NCBI GenBank assembly: GCA_019423795.1
Contig: JAHZAT010000058.1
Location: 1-15,619, forward strand
Length of the DNA stretch: 15,619 nt
From: Clostridiales bacterium
GTDB taxonomy: Bacteria > Bacillota > Clostridia > Lachnospirales > Lachnospiraceae
Reading direction: 5' to 3'
In this document: positions 1 to 8,604 of the stretch, piece by piece
How positions within the stretch are numbered: the first letter of the stretch is position 1
Layout: each line of letters starts with the position of its first letter
The notes under the pieces: model-generated
What the model was told of the DNA's origin: nothing
What the model saw: the letters and a program-made list of their open reading frames with translations, nothing else
The model's database searches: none
Program-made: the position numbers and the translations under genes

Positions 1-7
1 TACCAAA

Positions 8-46
8 CAAGAAAACTGTACACCGATGAGGCGTACAGTTTTCTTG
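8..46. terminator. Hairpin terminator downstream of the symporter gene
   Basis: A perfect 14-bp inverted repeat (arms 8-21 and 33-46, CAAGAAAACTGTAC and its complement) encloses an 11-nt loop. The descending arm contains TTTTCTT when read in either direction, so it could terminate transcription both from the minus-strand symporter gene, whose stop lies about 56 nt away, and from a gene entering from the left. The T-rich run is inside the stem rather than after it, which makes it a less standard intrinsic terminator. Confidence 0.55.
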
Positions 47-101
47 ACATATTATATGGAGTTTTGTAAATTATATGGATTTTATTTTTATATGGAGTGT
101 T

Positions 102-1451
102 TTAACTATTATAGACATCTTTGTCTAATTCATTTTCTTTACAGCTGACGATCACTGTCGTTGCCGCATCACCAACAACGTTCAATGTAATTACAGCCAT
201 ACCCGGCAGATAACTGATCGCAAGTACTAATGCATATGCTACCATACAAAGATCAGAACTTAATCCTAATCCTGACATGATAACAAAGATCAATGTTGTT
301 CCAGCTACCGGGATCGCAGGTGTTCCCATCGCTACACAAATAGACAGGAATGCTGCTGTGATCAGCTGGGTTGGTGTGATATTGATCCCAGCTGCTGTTG
401 CGATAAATGTGATCGCAACCATATGCATGGCAGTTGTTCCGTTCATATTAATAGTCATTCCCATTGGAAGTACGAAACTACTGATCTCCTTGCTGCATCC
501 AAGTTCTTCCATGCATGTTTTTCTGTTTAAAGGAAGTGTTGCTGCAGATGACTGAGTCGCTGCTGCAAACATTCCAACTTTAAAAATCTTCTTTGCAAAC
601 TTGAATGGATTTAAACCAGTTAAGAGGAAGATACCGATTGGATAAATCGTTACAACCAATGCTAAGCTGATAAAGATCGTTGCGATCATAAATGTTAACG
701 TTGGTCTGATATATTCTGTTCCATAAGTTGCAAATGTTCTGGCTAACATACAGAAGATCGCAATCGGACTGACCTTGTTGATCAAAAAGTCCATATATAC
801 CTGTACGATATCATTGAGATTCTGTAATAAGTTCTTAATGGTTGCTGCTTTATCTCCCAGAGCATTCATTGAAAGCCCTAAGATCACAGCTACTACAACA
901 ACTGCCAGAATGCTGTTGTTTGAACCAAGTACTTCCACAACATTCGATGGCACCGCATTGATCACTGTTGTCAATGGATTATATGCCTCTAGTGTTGCTA
1001 CATTAGAAGTCGTTGTTTCTGGAAGATTCACAGAGAACCATCCCATGGATTTGATAAAGTATGCAAACAATCCAGCTAATGTTGCACCGCATACATAAAA
1101 TCCTACGAATGTTCCAATTGTCTTTCCTGCGATCTTTCCAAGTCTCTTTGAATCTGCCATGCTGCATAATGCAAGGCTTAATGATGATAAAACAAGTGGT
1201 ACGATTGCCAGCTGCAGACCTCTCATAAATAACTGCTGTATGATATAGAATAAGCCAAGAGAATAAAATCCCTTTTCCTGTGTGATGTCCTGAAAGAAGA
1301 TCCGATTGATCAGTTTCCACGTACCTTCATTACCGCCTGCTGTTAGTGATTCACGCAGCCACAAGCAAACAACTCCTAATAGAATTCCTGTTGCCATCGC
1401 GATCATGATCTTCTTCATGATAGACATGCTTTCTTTCCGTTTTGCGTCCAT
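102..1451 (-). CDS. Sodium:dicarboxylate/amino acid symporter (DAACS family)
   Basis: A 449-residue multi-pass membrane protein of the GltP/SstT/DctA-like DAACS fold, expected to couple solute uptake to cations. The start at 1451 is chosen because GGAGGT lies 5 nt upstream; an upstream in-frame ATG has no such site. Family landmarks are the serine-rich hairpin-1 motif (AAATQSSAATLPLN, about 297-310), NMNGTT at 335-340 (family form NMDGT), the hairpin-2 motif GTPAIPVAG at 376-384, and NVVGDAATT at 424-432 with the conserved sodium-site Asp at 428. By eye, the position of the arginine that binds acidic side chains in GltPh (R397) is valine 420 and D394 is glycine 417, so aspartate/glutamate is an unlikely substrate. 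The gene follows the DeoR regulator by 64 nt on the same strand with no clear promoter between, and probably shares its transcript. The substrate is unknown. Confidence 0.9.
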   Translation of the reverse strand: MDAKRKESMSIMKKIMIAMATGILLGVVCLWLRESLTAGGNEGTWKLINRIFFQDITQEKGFYSLGLFYIIQQLFMRGLQLAIVPLVLSSLSLALCSMADSKRLGKIAGKTIGTFVGFYVCGATLAGLFAYFIKSMGWFSVNLPETTTSNVATLEAYNPLTTVINAVPSNVVEVLGSNNSILAVVVVAVILGLSMNALGDKAATIKNLLQNLNDIVQVYMDFLINKVSPIAIFCMLARTFATYGTEYIRPTLTFMIATIFISLALVVTIYPIGIFLLTGLNPFKFAKKIFKVGMFAAATQSSAATLPLNRKTCMEELGCSKEISSFVLPMGMTINMNGTTAMHMVAITFIATAAGINITPTQLITAAFLSICVAMGTPAIPVAGTTLIFVIMSGLGLSSDLCMVAYALVLAISYLPGMAVITLNVVGDAATTVIVSCKENELDKDVYNS

Positions 1452-1515
1452 TGTGCACCTCCGTTTTACCATGTGGTGCGATTGAAACGGTAGCATCACA
1501 GACTATCATATCTTC

Positions 1516-2268
1516 TTAATAAATCAACGTGATTCCTTTTTCTTTACAAAATTCAACCCATTGATCTGACGGTCTTTCATCGGTTACCAGATAGGTTACC
1601 TTATCCCAGTCTAAAAATTGTACAAATGCCGTTCTCTCAAATTTTGTATGATCTGCAAGAAGAGCTACTTCTAGTGCCTGTTTTACCATCTCTGTCTTGA
1701 CATCTGCTTCTCGTTCGCTGGAGTCCATGATACCTTTGTCCATATCAAGTCCTTTACAGCTGAGCAGTGCAAGATCCACATGATACCTTCTAATATTTTC
1801 TTTTGCTAAGTTCCCTTGCAGAGAGAGGGAGTCCTCATTGAACACGCCACCTGTTGAAAGAATATGAATCTCTGATCCTGTCATCTCACGGAAAATCTCT
1901 GTTGATGAACTCAGTACGGTAATATTACGGTTTGCCTTCAGTAAACGAATGGCTTCCATGACAGTCGTACTGGCATCTGCTGCTATCGTTCTCTTCTGAT
2001 CTAATACTTCCTTAAAGAGTTGCGCGATCTTAGCTTTTTCCTTTTGATTGATCGATGTTCGCTTATAAAAATGGATATGTTCCTTCTGACTTGCACTGTT
2101 CAATACAGCACCACCAAATGTTCTCGTCAAAAAACCTTCCTTTTCCAGCTTTTCAAGATCTCTTCGGATCGTCTCTTCCGTTACCTTGTAGATCTTACTT
2201 AGTTCGGATACTGTGACTTTCTTTTCATTCTTAACTTGTTCTCTTATATGTTCTAAACGGTTCTTCAC
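1516..2268 (-). CDS. DeoR/GlpR-family transcriptional regulator
   Basis: A 250-residue DeoR-type repressor, which typically senses a phosphorylated sugar intermediate. The N-terminal winged helix-turn-helix (about residues 3-56) carries the family signature around VSELSKIYKVTEETIRRDLE. The C-terminal sugar-phosphate sensor domain (about 75-230) shows ADASTTV (97-103), STGGV (138-142) and KTEMV (191-195). I chose the GTG start at 2268 because an A-A-G8 Shine-Dalgarno tract sits 6 nt upstream and the protein then begins like other DeoR members (MKNRLEHI). An in-frame ATG at 2322 would add 18 residues and has no such site. It lies 177 nt downstream of the aldo/keto reductase gene and has its own predicted promoter (2354-2381). 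The obvious regulatory target is the catabolic operon beside it, with an operon intermediate as the likely inducer (inference). Confidence 0.92.
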   Translation of the reverse strand: MKNRLEHIREQVKNEKKVTVSELSKIYKVTEETIRRDLEKLEKEGFLTRTFGGAVLNSASQKEHIHFYKRTSINQKEKAKIAQLFKEVLDQKRTIAADASTTVMEAIRLLKANRNITVLSSSTEIFREMTGSEIHILSTGGVFNEDSLSLQGNLAKENIRRYHVDLALLSCKGLDMDKGIMDSSEREADVKTEMVKQALEVALLADHTKFERTAFVQFLDWDKVTYLVTDERPSDQWVEFCKEKGITLIY

Positions 2269-2284
2269 GGGACACCCCCCCCTT
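2269..2284 (-). promoter_or_regulatory. G8-tract ribosome binding site of the DeoR gene
   Basis: On the minus strand the site reads AAGGGGGGGG, followed by TGTCCC and then the GTG start at 2268. The eight consecutive G residues (2275-2282) are the Shine-Dalgarno sequence. This tract decides the GTG start. Homopolymers of this length slip easily in replication, so spacing to the start could vary between cells. Confidence 0.6.
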
Positions 2285-2317
2285 GTAAATTTTTTAATAT
2301 AGTATATATTCTTATTT

Positions 2318-2345
2318 GTCACATACTTCTTAAATGTTCTGTGAC
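2318..2345. promoter_or_regulatory. Inverted repeat at the deoR transcription start, candidate autoregulatory operator
   Basis: GTCACA (2318-2323) and TGTGAC (2340-2345) form a perfect 6-bp inverted repeat separated by 16 bp. It begins just downstream of the start expected from the deoR promoter (about 2347), a normal position for a repressor operator. The half-sites are short, so chance occurrence is possible. Confidence 0.3.
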
Positions 2346-2353
2346 TTTCTTTT

Positions 2354-2381
2354 ATTCTATCATTGATTTTGTGGAATTCAA
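2354..2381 (-). promoter_or_regulatory. Predicted sigma-A promoter of the deoR gene
   Basis: Read on the minus strand, TTGAAT (-35, 2381-2376) is followed by a 16-bp spacer and TAGAAT (-10, 2359-2354). It lies in the 177-nt gap after the aldo/keto reductase and would give a leader of about 80 nt. No terminator hairpin is visible between the aldo/keto reductase stop and this promoter, so read-through from the operon is also possible. Confidence 0.5.
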
Positions 2382-2445
2382 AGACTTTTTTCCATGTTTT
2401 CCAACATTTTCAATTTTTCTCTCACAAGGGATCTCTTTCTGATTT

Positions 2446-3438
2446 TTATTTATCGATTGCTTCTGCTGATTCTCTCATGAATGCTACATCTTCAGGATCT
2501 AATTCTAATTCTGCAGATTTTACATTTTCTCTGATTTCGTCTACTGTTGTAGATCCACTTAATAAGTTTAAGAAATCACCCTGTGCAAGAATCCATCCAA
2601 GTGCTAAGTTAGCAATTGTGCAGTCATATTTTTCACATAATGGTTTCCAAGATTCCATCATATCCATTGCATTCTGCATGTTTTCTGGCTGGAACCATTT
2701 CTTAGGAATCTGAGCTCCTACTGGTTTGTAGTCTCTTGGGAATGTTCCAGATAATAATCCCATTTCAAGTGGAGAATAGCACTGAATTGTGATGCCATTT
2801 TCACGAGCACATGGAATAATTTCATCTTCGATTCCACGATCTAAGATAGAATATTTGCACTGGATGATATCAAGATCACCATATTTGATGTATTCCTGGA
2901 TATGGTTGATGTCTACGTTAGCAGCACCGATTGCTTTGATTTTTCCCTGTGCTTTTAAGTCATTTAAAACGTCCATTGTTTTCTGGATAGGAACGAAATA
3001 TTCTGTTCCTGGTGTAGCTTGCCAATGTGTCATATATACATCAACATAGTCTGTTCCAAGACGTTCTAAGGAAGCTTCGATCTCTTTTTTCACAGATTCA
3101 CTGTTTAAGTTCTTGTATAACTGAATTCCGTTAACTTTGTTGAACAGGTCACCTTTCATTTCCTGATCCCATGTTACACCACATTTTGTGATGATCTTAA
3201 CATCTTCACGGTTCATTCCTTCTAAGGCCTTACCAAGGATCTTTTCACTGTTACCAAAGTTGTATCCTGGAGCTGTATCGATTAAGTTAACACCAGCTTT
3301 TGGAGCTTCTCTGATCGTATCTACTACTGTCTGAAGATCGTGGTCTCCACCCCAGGCAGATCCACCACCGATTGACCATGTTCCAAGACCGATTCTTGAA
3401 ACGTCCATTCCTGTTTTTCCTAATTTCATTGTTTTCAT
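2446..3438 (-). CDS. Aldo/keto reductase (AKR, IolS/YhdN-like)
   Basis: A 330-residue single-domain NAD(P)H-dependent TIM-barrel oxidoreductase of normal family length, cytosolic. The AKR catalytic tetrad is intact: D54 (LIDTA), Y59, K85 (IITK) and H138 (MTHW). The N-terminus MKTMKLGKTGMDVSRIGLG is typical of the AKR11-like group that includes Bacillus IolS. The start at 3438 is preceded by GAAAGG about 10 nt upstream; a 13-residue upstream extension is not family-like. It is the last enzyme gene of the catabolic block, 42 nt after the kinase stop. In this setting it probably reduces (or oxidises) the aldehyde released by the aldolase, or a keto-sugar intermediate; this is inference. The substrate cannot be read from sequence. 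Confidence 0.9.
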   Translation of the reverse strand: MKTMKLGKTGMDVSRIGLGTWSIGGGSAWGGDHDLQTVVDTIREAPKAGVNLIDTAPGYNFGNSEKILGKALEGMNREDVKIITKCGVTWDQEMKGDLFNKVNGIQLYKNLNSESVKKEIEASLERLGTDYVDVYMTHWQATPGTEYFVPIQKTMDVLNDLKAQGKIKAIGAANVDINHIQEYIKYGDLDIIQCKYSILDRGIEDEIIPCARENGITIQCYSPLEMGLLSGTFPRDYKPVGAQIPKKWFQPENMQNAMDMMESWKPLCEKYDCTIANLALGWILAQGDFLNLLSGSTTVDEIRENVKSAELELDPEDVAFMRESAEAIDK

Positions 3439-3480
3439 TTTAAATTTTCCTTTCAGATCTAACAACCAATTAACCAAATT

Positions 3481-4449
3481 CTATTTGTAGTCTTCTTTAT
3501 ACTTCTTGAGCATATCTTCTACCATCTGACGATTCTGTACTCCTGATGTTGCTCCTGGATGCTGTACTGCGATCGCCGCTGTACAGTTTGCATATTCACC
3601 ACATTCTTTGATATCTTTTCCCTGAAGCAGGGCTGCGATGAATCCAGATGCGAAGTTATCTCCTGCACCGATCGTATCAACTGCTGTAATTCCTTTACAT
3701 GCTGGCACGATCATAACACCATCTTTGTTGCGGATGTAGCATCCACGAGTACCGATCTTCATAACTACGTTTTTGATTCCGTAAGAGAACAGTTTATCTG
3801 CCACCTTTGCTTCATCTTTTTCACCTGTCATCAGACAAGCTTCATCGTAGTTAGGGAAGAAGTAATCTACATACTGTAATGCACCAGCGATATCATCTAA
3901 TGTCTCTCCTAATCGAGGCATGATCATATCAGCTGTAATTGTCATTCCTTGTTCTTTTGCGAATGAGAAGATCTTTTCCAATGTTTTTCCATCCAGTAAA
4001 GGACAGTTAAAAATACTTGCTAAAGATAAGATTTTTGCTTCTTTGATCTTGTCGAAGTTTACATGCTCGATATTCTCTTTCCAAAGACTTCCGTTACGGT
4101 TTGTGATAAATGTTCTTTCTCCATCCTCTGTTACAAGTCCGATATTAATGGATGTATTTAAGTTTGGATCAATTGTCACACCTTCTGTATCGATATTGTC
4201 TTCATCGCAAGAACGTAAAATGAATGCTCCTGCTGCATCATCACCGATCGCTGCCATCAACCCTGTCTTGAATCCAAGACGGCTGATGATCGTTGACTCA
4301 TTCATAGCGTCTCCACCGACAGCCATCGCGATGTTATCAACCGGATATGATTCTATATCAAAAACTTCTCTTGATACTGGGCGCAGCGGGATATCTACTA
4401 CCGCTGCTCCCAGACACAATACGTCTAACTTTTTCTCCACTTTATTCAT
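3481..4449 (-). CDS. PfkB-family carbohydrate kinase
   Basis: A 322-residue cytosolic sugar kinase of the ribokinase/PfkB family that transfers phosphate from ATP to a sugar hydroxyl. It shows the N-terminal substrate motif GGDAMNES (45-52), the PNYDEA region (199-204), the VVMKIGTRG strand (228-236) and the C-terminal signature DTIGAGDNF (258-266) with catalytic base D264. The start at 4449 follows GGAAGGG by 4 nt and overlaps the end of the upstream aldolase gene by 8 bp, indicating translational coupling; two in-frame ATGs further upstream lie inside the aldolase gene without a comparable site. Pairing with an aldolase suggests it makes the ketose phosphate that the aldolase cleaves. Family members include ribokinase, fructokinase, 2-keto-3-deoxygluconate kinase and IolC; I cannot assign one. 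Confidence 0.93.
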   Translation of the reverse strand: MNKVEKKLDVLCLGAAVVDIPLRPVSREVFDIESYPVDNIAMAVGGDAMNESTIISRLGFKTGLMAAIGDDAAGAFILRSCDEDNIDTEGVTIDPNLNTSINIGLVTEDGERTFITNRNGSLWKENIEHVNFDKIKEAKILSLASIFNCPLLDGKTLEKIFSFAKEQGMTITADMIMPRLGETLDDIAGALQYVDYFFPNYDEACLMTGEKDEAKVADKLFSYGIKNVVMKIGTRGCYIRNKDGVMIVPACKGITAVDTIGAGDNFASGFIAALLQGKDIKECGEYANCTAAIAVQHPGATSGVQNRQMVEDMLKKYKEDYK

Positions 4450-5281
4450 CAGCCCTTCCGTCATCACCAAATAATTTGATCTTGTACATAGCACGTTCTT
4501 TTACTGCCTGGCGAACTGCACGTTCTACAGCTAAGAAAGGTTCGTCTTTATGTTCGTTGATAGCTTCCATAGCAGCCTGGCAAAGTTCTGTATGAATGTT
4601 GATCTTAGCGATTCCACACTGGATTGCTTTTTTGATATCTTCATCACCGATACCAGAAGCTCCATGAAGTACAAGTGGTACACTAACTTCTTTGTTAACT
4701 GCTTCGATAATATCAAATCTGATCTTTGGTTCAGCAGAGTAAACACCATGTACGTTTCCTACTGCTACTGCTAAAGAATCACATCCTGTTCTTTCTACGA
4801 AATCTTTTGCCTGAGAAGGATCTGTGTATGCATATTCAGCTAATGCTTCTTCATATACTGTTTCATTTCCTACATGTCCTAATTCAGCTTCTACTGGAAT
4901 GTTGTATGCATGGAAGTAATCTACACATCTCTTGATCTCTGCAACGTTTTCTTCATATGGTAATGCAGATGCATCACGCATTACAGAGTTCATGCAGTGA
5001 TCTACTGCGTTCTTTAAGATTGTCCAGTTGCGACCATGATCCCAATGTAAGATCACTGGTACTGTAGCTTTTTTAGCCATGGATTCCATCATATAACAGA
5101 AATCTTCAAAAGAAGTATTTCCTGTAAATCCTGTTCCGAAAGAGATGATGATTGGTGCACGAAGTTCTTCTGCTGCATCAATAACTCCCATTAACATTTC
5201 TGCGTTCCATACGTTAAAGTGAGGGATTGCATAATGTCCTTCACTAGCTTTCTGTTCCCAAAATCTGATATCTGCGATCAT
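4442..5281 (-). CDS. Class II (zinc) ketose-phosphate aldolase, FbaA/GatY-type
   Basis: A 279-residue metal-dependent aldolase that would cleave a ketose (bis)phosphate into dihydroxyacetone phosphate and an aldehyde. Zinc and catalytic residues are present: D81-H82 in HWDHG (79-83), H178 in VGNVHG, H206 in LHGASG, plus EAELGHVG (131-138) and KINIHTEL (226-233). Length matches GatY/KbaY and FbaA. Departures from the family are HWDHG for HLDHx, MRDASALPYE (101-110) where others have MIDGSHLPFE or MIDASHLPF, and H230 where Ala or Asp is usual. These lie near the active and phosphate sites, so the substrate may not be fructose or tagatose bisphosphate. AAAAGGAG before the ATG at 5281 supports the start. 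It follows the dehydrogenase by 36 nt and overlaps the kinase. Alternatives include an IolJ-like aldolase or a ketose-1-phosphate aldolase. Confidence 0.9.
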   Translation of the reverse strand: MIADIRFWEQKASEGHYAIPHFNVWNAEMLMGVIDAAEELRAPIIISFGTGFTGNTSFEDFCYMMESMAKKATVPVILHWDHGRNWTILKNAVDHCMNSVMRDASALPYEENVAEIKRCVDYFHAYNIPVEAELGHVGNETVYEEALAEYAYTDPSQAKDFVERTGCDSLAVAVGNVHGVYSAEPKIRFDIIEAVNKEVSVPLVLHGASGIGDEDIKKAIQCGIAKINIHTELCQAAMEAINEHKDEPFLAVERAVRQAVKERAMYKIKLFGDDGRADE

Positions 5282-5317
5282 TTTAATTTCTCCTTTTCTT
5301 GTTCTAAATGTTGTTGT

Positions 5318-6373
5318 TTATTCAGCGACTTTGATAACACCTTTTACCATGTCAGTTTTCTTTTCTGGATCGATTGCATCCATGAATGCCTGCTGTACAT
5401 CTTTGTAATCATATACATGTGTTACCATATCTTTTACATTAAACTTACCGCTTCTGATTGCTTCAATTGTCTGAGGATAATTGTTGCAGTAACGGAATGA
5501 TGTCTGGATCGTTACTTCACGGTTGATTTTTAAGAAGTCGATCGGAACTGGTTTAGACTGTGTTCCTACCATCATGATCTTTCCACCACGAGCTACGATC
5601 TGTACTGCCTGATTTGCTGTAAATGTAGATCCTGCACATTCAAATACAAGTTCCACACCATGATCTCCGAATAATTCTTCTGAACGAAGAAGGGCAACTG
5701 TGTCTTCTTTTGCACCATTGATCGTTCTGGATGCTCCAAGTTCTTTTGCAAGGTCAAGTCGTTTGTCCATAACATCTACAACTGTGATGTCTGTTGCTCC
5801 AAGACTCTTACAAGCCTGAAGTACCATAAGTCCGATCGTTCCTGCTCCAAGGATTACAATGCTTTTTCCTAATCTTGCTTCTCCAAGGATCGCTGCATGC
5901 ATACCAACTGCTGCTGGCTCTACTAATGCTGCTTCCATTGTTGTCATTCCTTCTGGTACATGGTATGTCCATTCTTCTGGATGTGTCATGTACTCACAAA
6001 GAGCACCTTTGTAATTAGGCTGTGTTGCCATGAAATCTACGTCTGGACAAATGTTGTAACGTCCTGTACGACAATATTCACAAGAATCATCTGGTACACC
6101 AGGTTCGATCAGTACTTTATCTCCTGGTTTGAATTTTGTTACTTTTGCTCCGACTTTTACAACTTCACCAGCTACTTCATGTCCAAGACCGATTTTCTGG
6201 TTAGGATCTTTAGGTGGGATGAATGGTCCAAACTCGAATCCGTGAATATCAGATCCACACATTCCAACATATTCAACTTTCATTAAGATTTCATGATCTT
6301 TTGGTTCTGGAACTGCACATTCCTGAATCTCAAATTGTTTTGGTGTTACTAAGATTGCTTCTGAATTTTTCAT
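5318..6373 (-). CDS. Zinc-dependent polyol/alcohol dehydrogenase (sorbitol dehydrogenase-like)
   Basis: A 351-residue medium-chain dehydrogenase that would oxidise a sugar alcohol to a ketose with NAD(P)+. Catalytic zinc ligands are C39 (CGSDIHG), H65-E66 (GHE) and E152 (VEP). The Rossmann motif GAGTIG is at 176-181. The structural-zinc lobe has C98, C101 and C109, but the first cysteine of the usual PCxxC pattern is D95 (PDDSCEYCRTGRYNIC), so the site is altered. VEPGVP-type sequence and overall layout resemble sorbitol/L-iditol 2-dehydrogenase. The start at 6373 follows AAAAAAGGAG by 8 nt; a 13-residue upstream extension is rejected. It lies 105 nt after the MFS transporter stop, with a hairpin in the gap, and 36 nt before the aldolase. 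The exact polyol is unknown. Confidence 0.92.
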   Translation of the reverse strand: MKNSEAILVTPKQFEIQECAVPEPKDHEILMKVEYVGMCGSDIHGFEFGPFIPPKDPNQKIGLGHEVAGEVVKVGAKVTKFKPGDKVLIEPGVPDDSCEYCRTGRYNICPDVDFMATQPNYKGALCEYMTHPEEWTYHVPEGMTTMEAALVEPAAVGMHAAILGEARLGKSIVILGAGTIGLMVLQACKSLGATDITVVDVMDKRLDLAKELGASRTINGAKEDTVALLRSEELFGDHGVELVFECAGSTFTANQAVQIVARGGKIMMVGTQSKPVPIDFLKINREVTIQTSFRYCNNYPQTIEAIRSGKFNVKDMVTHVYDYKDVQQAFMDAIDPEKKTDMVKGVIKVAE

Positions 6374-6394
6374 AGCAAATGCTCCTTTTTTGTT

Positions 6395-6426
6395 TTGGTG
6401 CCCAACCAACAAAGGACGGGCACCAA
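6395..6426 (-). other. Intercistronic hairpin in front of the second dehydrogenase gene
   Basis: TTGGTGCCC (6395-6403) and GGGCACCAA (6418-6426) form a perfect 9-bp, GC-rich stem with a 14-nt loop in the 105-nt gap between the transporter and dehydrogenase genes. On the minus-strand transcript it is followed by AACAAAAAAGGAGC, not by a U-run, so it is not an intrinsic terminator. It sits right before the Shine-Dalgarno sequence. It may protect or direct cleavage of the polycistronic mRNA so that the downstream enzyme genes reach different levels. Confidence 0.55.
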
Positions 6427-6478
6427 TTACTGATTGTTATATTTTATGTTAAGTTATTTTTAGGATTCCCTAATTTGA

Positions 6479-7855
6479 TTACTCTACGTTACCGATATCT
6501 TCGACAGATTCTCCTCTTGTCTCAACACCGAATACGACGATTGATACAGCGATGATCACTGCTACTGCAGAGATCAGTGCGAATACACCGTTAGATCCCA
6601 TAGATCCTGCTGCTACAGATGTAACTAAGAATGGGAAGAAGATGTTACTTACACGACCCATTGCATTACAGAATCCAGATCCTGATAATTTTGCAGATGT
6701 TGGCCACATTTCTGGTACATATACTGCTGATGCGTAACATACATACATATAGATGAATGTATTTAATACGAATGTTGAAGCGATCAGTGCTGTCATTGTT
6801 GTCTGTTTAGAAGTAATGATACCCATAACAGCCATGGCGATCAGTAAGATAACACCTGTTGCTTTTCTTGGTACTTTATCCATGTATAAAGATGCAAGGA
6901 AGATTCCGAATGGTGCACCGAACAGACCGAACATTGTCATGAACTGAGACTGTGATGTATCATATCCTAATGAACTTAATAATGAAGGCATCCAGTTCAT
7001 CAGTGTGTACTGAATTGTGTTCATACCGATCAGTACTAAAGAACCACAAATTGTTCTCTTTAATAATTTACCTTTAAATAATGCAGAGTATGGTAAGTTT
7101 TTAACTGCTTTTGCTTCAACTGCTTCAACTGGTGGTAATGGTTTACCTGTAGATGCTTCAATTTCTTTTTCGATTGATGTCATAATAGCATCTGCTTCTT
7201 CAACTCTACCCTGAGATTCTAACCAACGTGGAGATTCTGGGTATTTGTTGTAAATAATGATACTTGCAATGATAGATAATACAGAAGGGATGATGTACTG
7301 GATTCTCCAGTTCATGTTCATGCTGACTCCTGTAGAAACGATCACTAATGCAATACCATTACAGATTGGATGAGCAAAGTTACCGATGAATGAGTTTCTG
7401 GAAGACCATACACCACGGTTCTTACCAGGTACATACTCAGTAAATGCTGCGAATAATACGACTAATAATGCTCCTAATCCAAATCCCTGGATTAAACGGA
7501 ATACATATAATACTGTTACGTTAGGTGCTGCTGCTCCACCGATCATAGCGATGATGTGGATCACTTCATATAATAAGATAGATTTTTTACGACCAATCTT
7601 ATCACCGATCGGACCACCAACTAATGCTCCGAATAACTGACCTGCTGTGTAAGTTGTTCCCCACATAGCCAGTAATGTTGATCCTGGCTCTAACCAGTGT
7701 AACTCATTTAAAAGTACGTTCTGTACTGCTCCACCGATACCATTTGACCAGCATACTAATAATGCGAATGCGGATACTAACCACATTTTGATATGCCAGC
7801 CAGAGTTTGGCAGACGGTCGAGTCTTGCTCCGATATTTGCGTTTTTGTTTGACAT
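6479..7855 (-). CDS. MFS sugar/polyol transporter (sugar porter family)
   Basis: A 458-residue, roughly 12-helix inner-membrane transporter of the major facilitator superfamily. It carries the MFS motif after helix 2 (GGPIGDKIGRKK, 80-91), the sugar-porter signature PESPRWL (206-212) before the central cytoplasmic loop, and a C-terminal VETRGESVED in place of the usual PETKG. The N-terminus MSNKNANIGARLDRLP is a short cytoplasmic segment. GAGG about 11 nt before the ATG supports the start. It lies 20 nt after the epimerase gene. No PTS component is present, so the substrate enters unphosphorylated, which fits the dehydrogenases acting before the kinase. Substrate inferred only as a polyol or sugar; some porters with this signature carry aromatic acids or nicotinate. 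Confidence 0.9.
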   Translation of the reverse strand: MSNKNANIGARLDRLPNSGWHIKMWLVSAFALLVCWSNGIGGAVQNVLLNELHWLEPGSTLLAMWGTTYTAGQLFGALVGGPIGDKIGRKKSILLYEVIHIIAMIGGAAAPNVTVLYVFRLIQGFGLGALLVVLFAAFTEYVPGKNRGVWSSRNSFIGNFAHPICNGIALVIVSTGVSMNMNWRIQYIIPSVLSIIASIIIYNKYPESPRWLESQGRVEEADAIMTSIEKEIEASTGKPLPPVEAVEAKAVKNLPYSALFKGKLLKRTICGSLVLIGMNTIQYTLMNWMPSLLSSLGYDTSQSQFMTMFGLFGAPFGIFLASLYMDKVPRKATGVILLIAMAVMGIITSKQTTMTALIASTFVLNTFIYMYVCYASAVYVPEMWPTSAKLSGSGFCNAMGRVSNIFFPFLVTSVAAGSMGSNGVFALISAVAVIIAVSIVVFGVETRGESVEDIGNVE

Positions 7856-7875
7856 TTGTTTTTTCCTCTCTTTGT

Positions 7876-8556
7876 TTAGTTAAGCTCGCTTTCAAGCTCA
7901 TTTTCCATGATAGCCCATGCTTCTTCGAAGTCATCAGCCTTATTCCACAGTGCTGGTGGTCCTAGGACTACCATATCTGCTCCTGCTTCGTATAATGGAC
8001 GATAGACATCTCTGTTCATGGATCCATCGGCTTCAATTAAGAAATCAAGTCCCTTTTCTTCACGTATCTTAACCAGTTTACGTATCTTGTCATATGTTTG
8101 TTCAATGACTTTCTGTCCAGAAATACCTGCGTCTACGATCATGATCGTTACCTTGTCAAGTAATGGTAAATAATACTCAATCGTCTCTAAAGGTACGGAT
8201 GGATTTAATGCAATTCCCGCTTTACATCCAAGTTCTTTGATCTTGTTGATCGTTACGAAAGCATCTCCTTCGATGCAGTCTGTGTGGGGCGTAATATAGG
8301 CCGCCCCTGCCTTTGCAAACGTTTCAAGGTACTGTTGTGGATGCTTGATCATTAAATGTGCATCCATTGGTGTACTAACTTTGTCCTTTAATGCTGCTAG
8401 AAATTCTGGTCCGATTCCAAAGCTTGGTACATATACACCATCTTTGATATCCATATGTAAGAAGTCTGATTTTTCATCGATGATACGAACCTGACGTTCC
8501 ATATCAAAGAGATCACAGCAACCCATAGATGGTGCGATCATTAATTTTCGTTCCAT
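7876..8556 (-). CDS. AlsE-like D-allulose-6-phosphate / ribulose-phosphate 3-epimerase family protein
   Basis: A 226-residue TIM-barrel metal-dependent epimerase of the RPE/AlsE family, which inverts C3 of ketose phosphates. The four metal/catalytic ligands are in place: H34 and D36 (FLHMDIKDG), H67 (AHLM) and D177 (EADGS). Overall similarity is greater to E. coli AlsE than to pentose-pathway Rpe: YYxxxxDKVTxMxVD, the REExGLxFxIEADGSxN region and the EEAWAIM end. Two phosphate-binding segments are unusual: VDAGISGQ replaces VxPGFxGQ, and LGPPALWN (198-205) replaces the GTSGLF/GSAIF loop, so substrate handling may differ. AAAGGAGC 6 nt before the ATG at 8556 sets the start. It is second in the operon. 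AlsE would turn D-allulose 6-phosphate into fructose 6-phosphate; the true substrate is uncertain. Confidence 0.85.
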   Translation of the reverse strand: MERKLMIAPSMGCCDLFDMERQVRIIDEKSDFLHMDIKDGVYVPSFGIGPEFLAALKDKVSTPMDAHLMIKHPQQYLETFAKAGAAYITPHTDCIEGDAFVTINKIKELGCKAGIALNPSVPLETIEYYLPLLDKVTIMIVDAGISGQKVIEQTYDKIRKLVKIREEKGLDFLIEADGSMNRDVYRPLYEAGADMVVLGPPALWNKADDFEEAWAIMENELESELN

Positions 8557-8604
8557 ACTCTGCTCCTTTATAGACTGCTTAATTATCTTTAAATCTGATA
8601 ATGA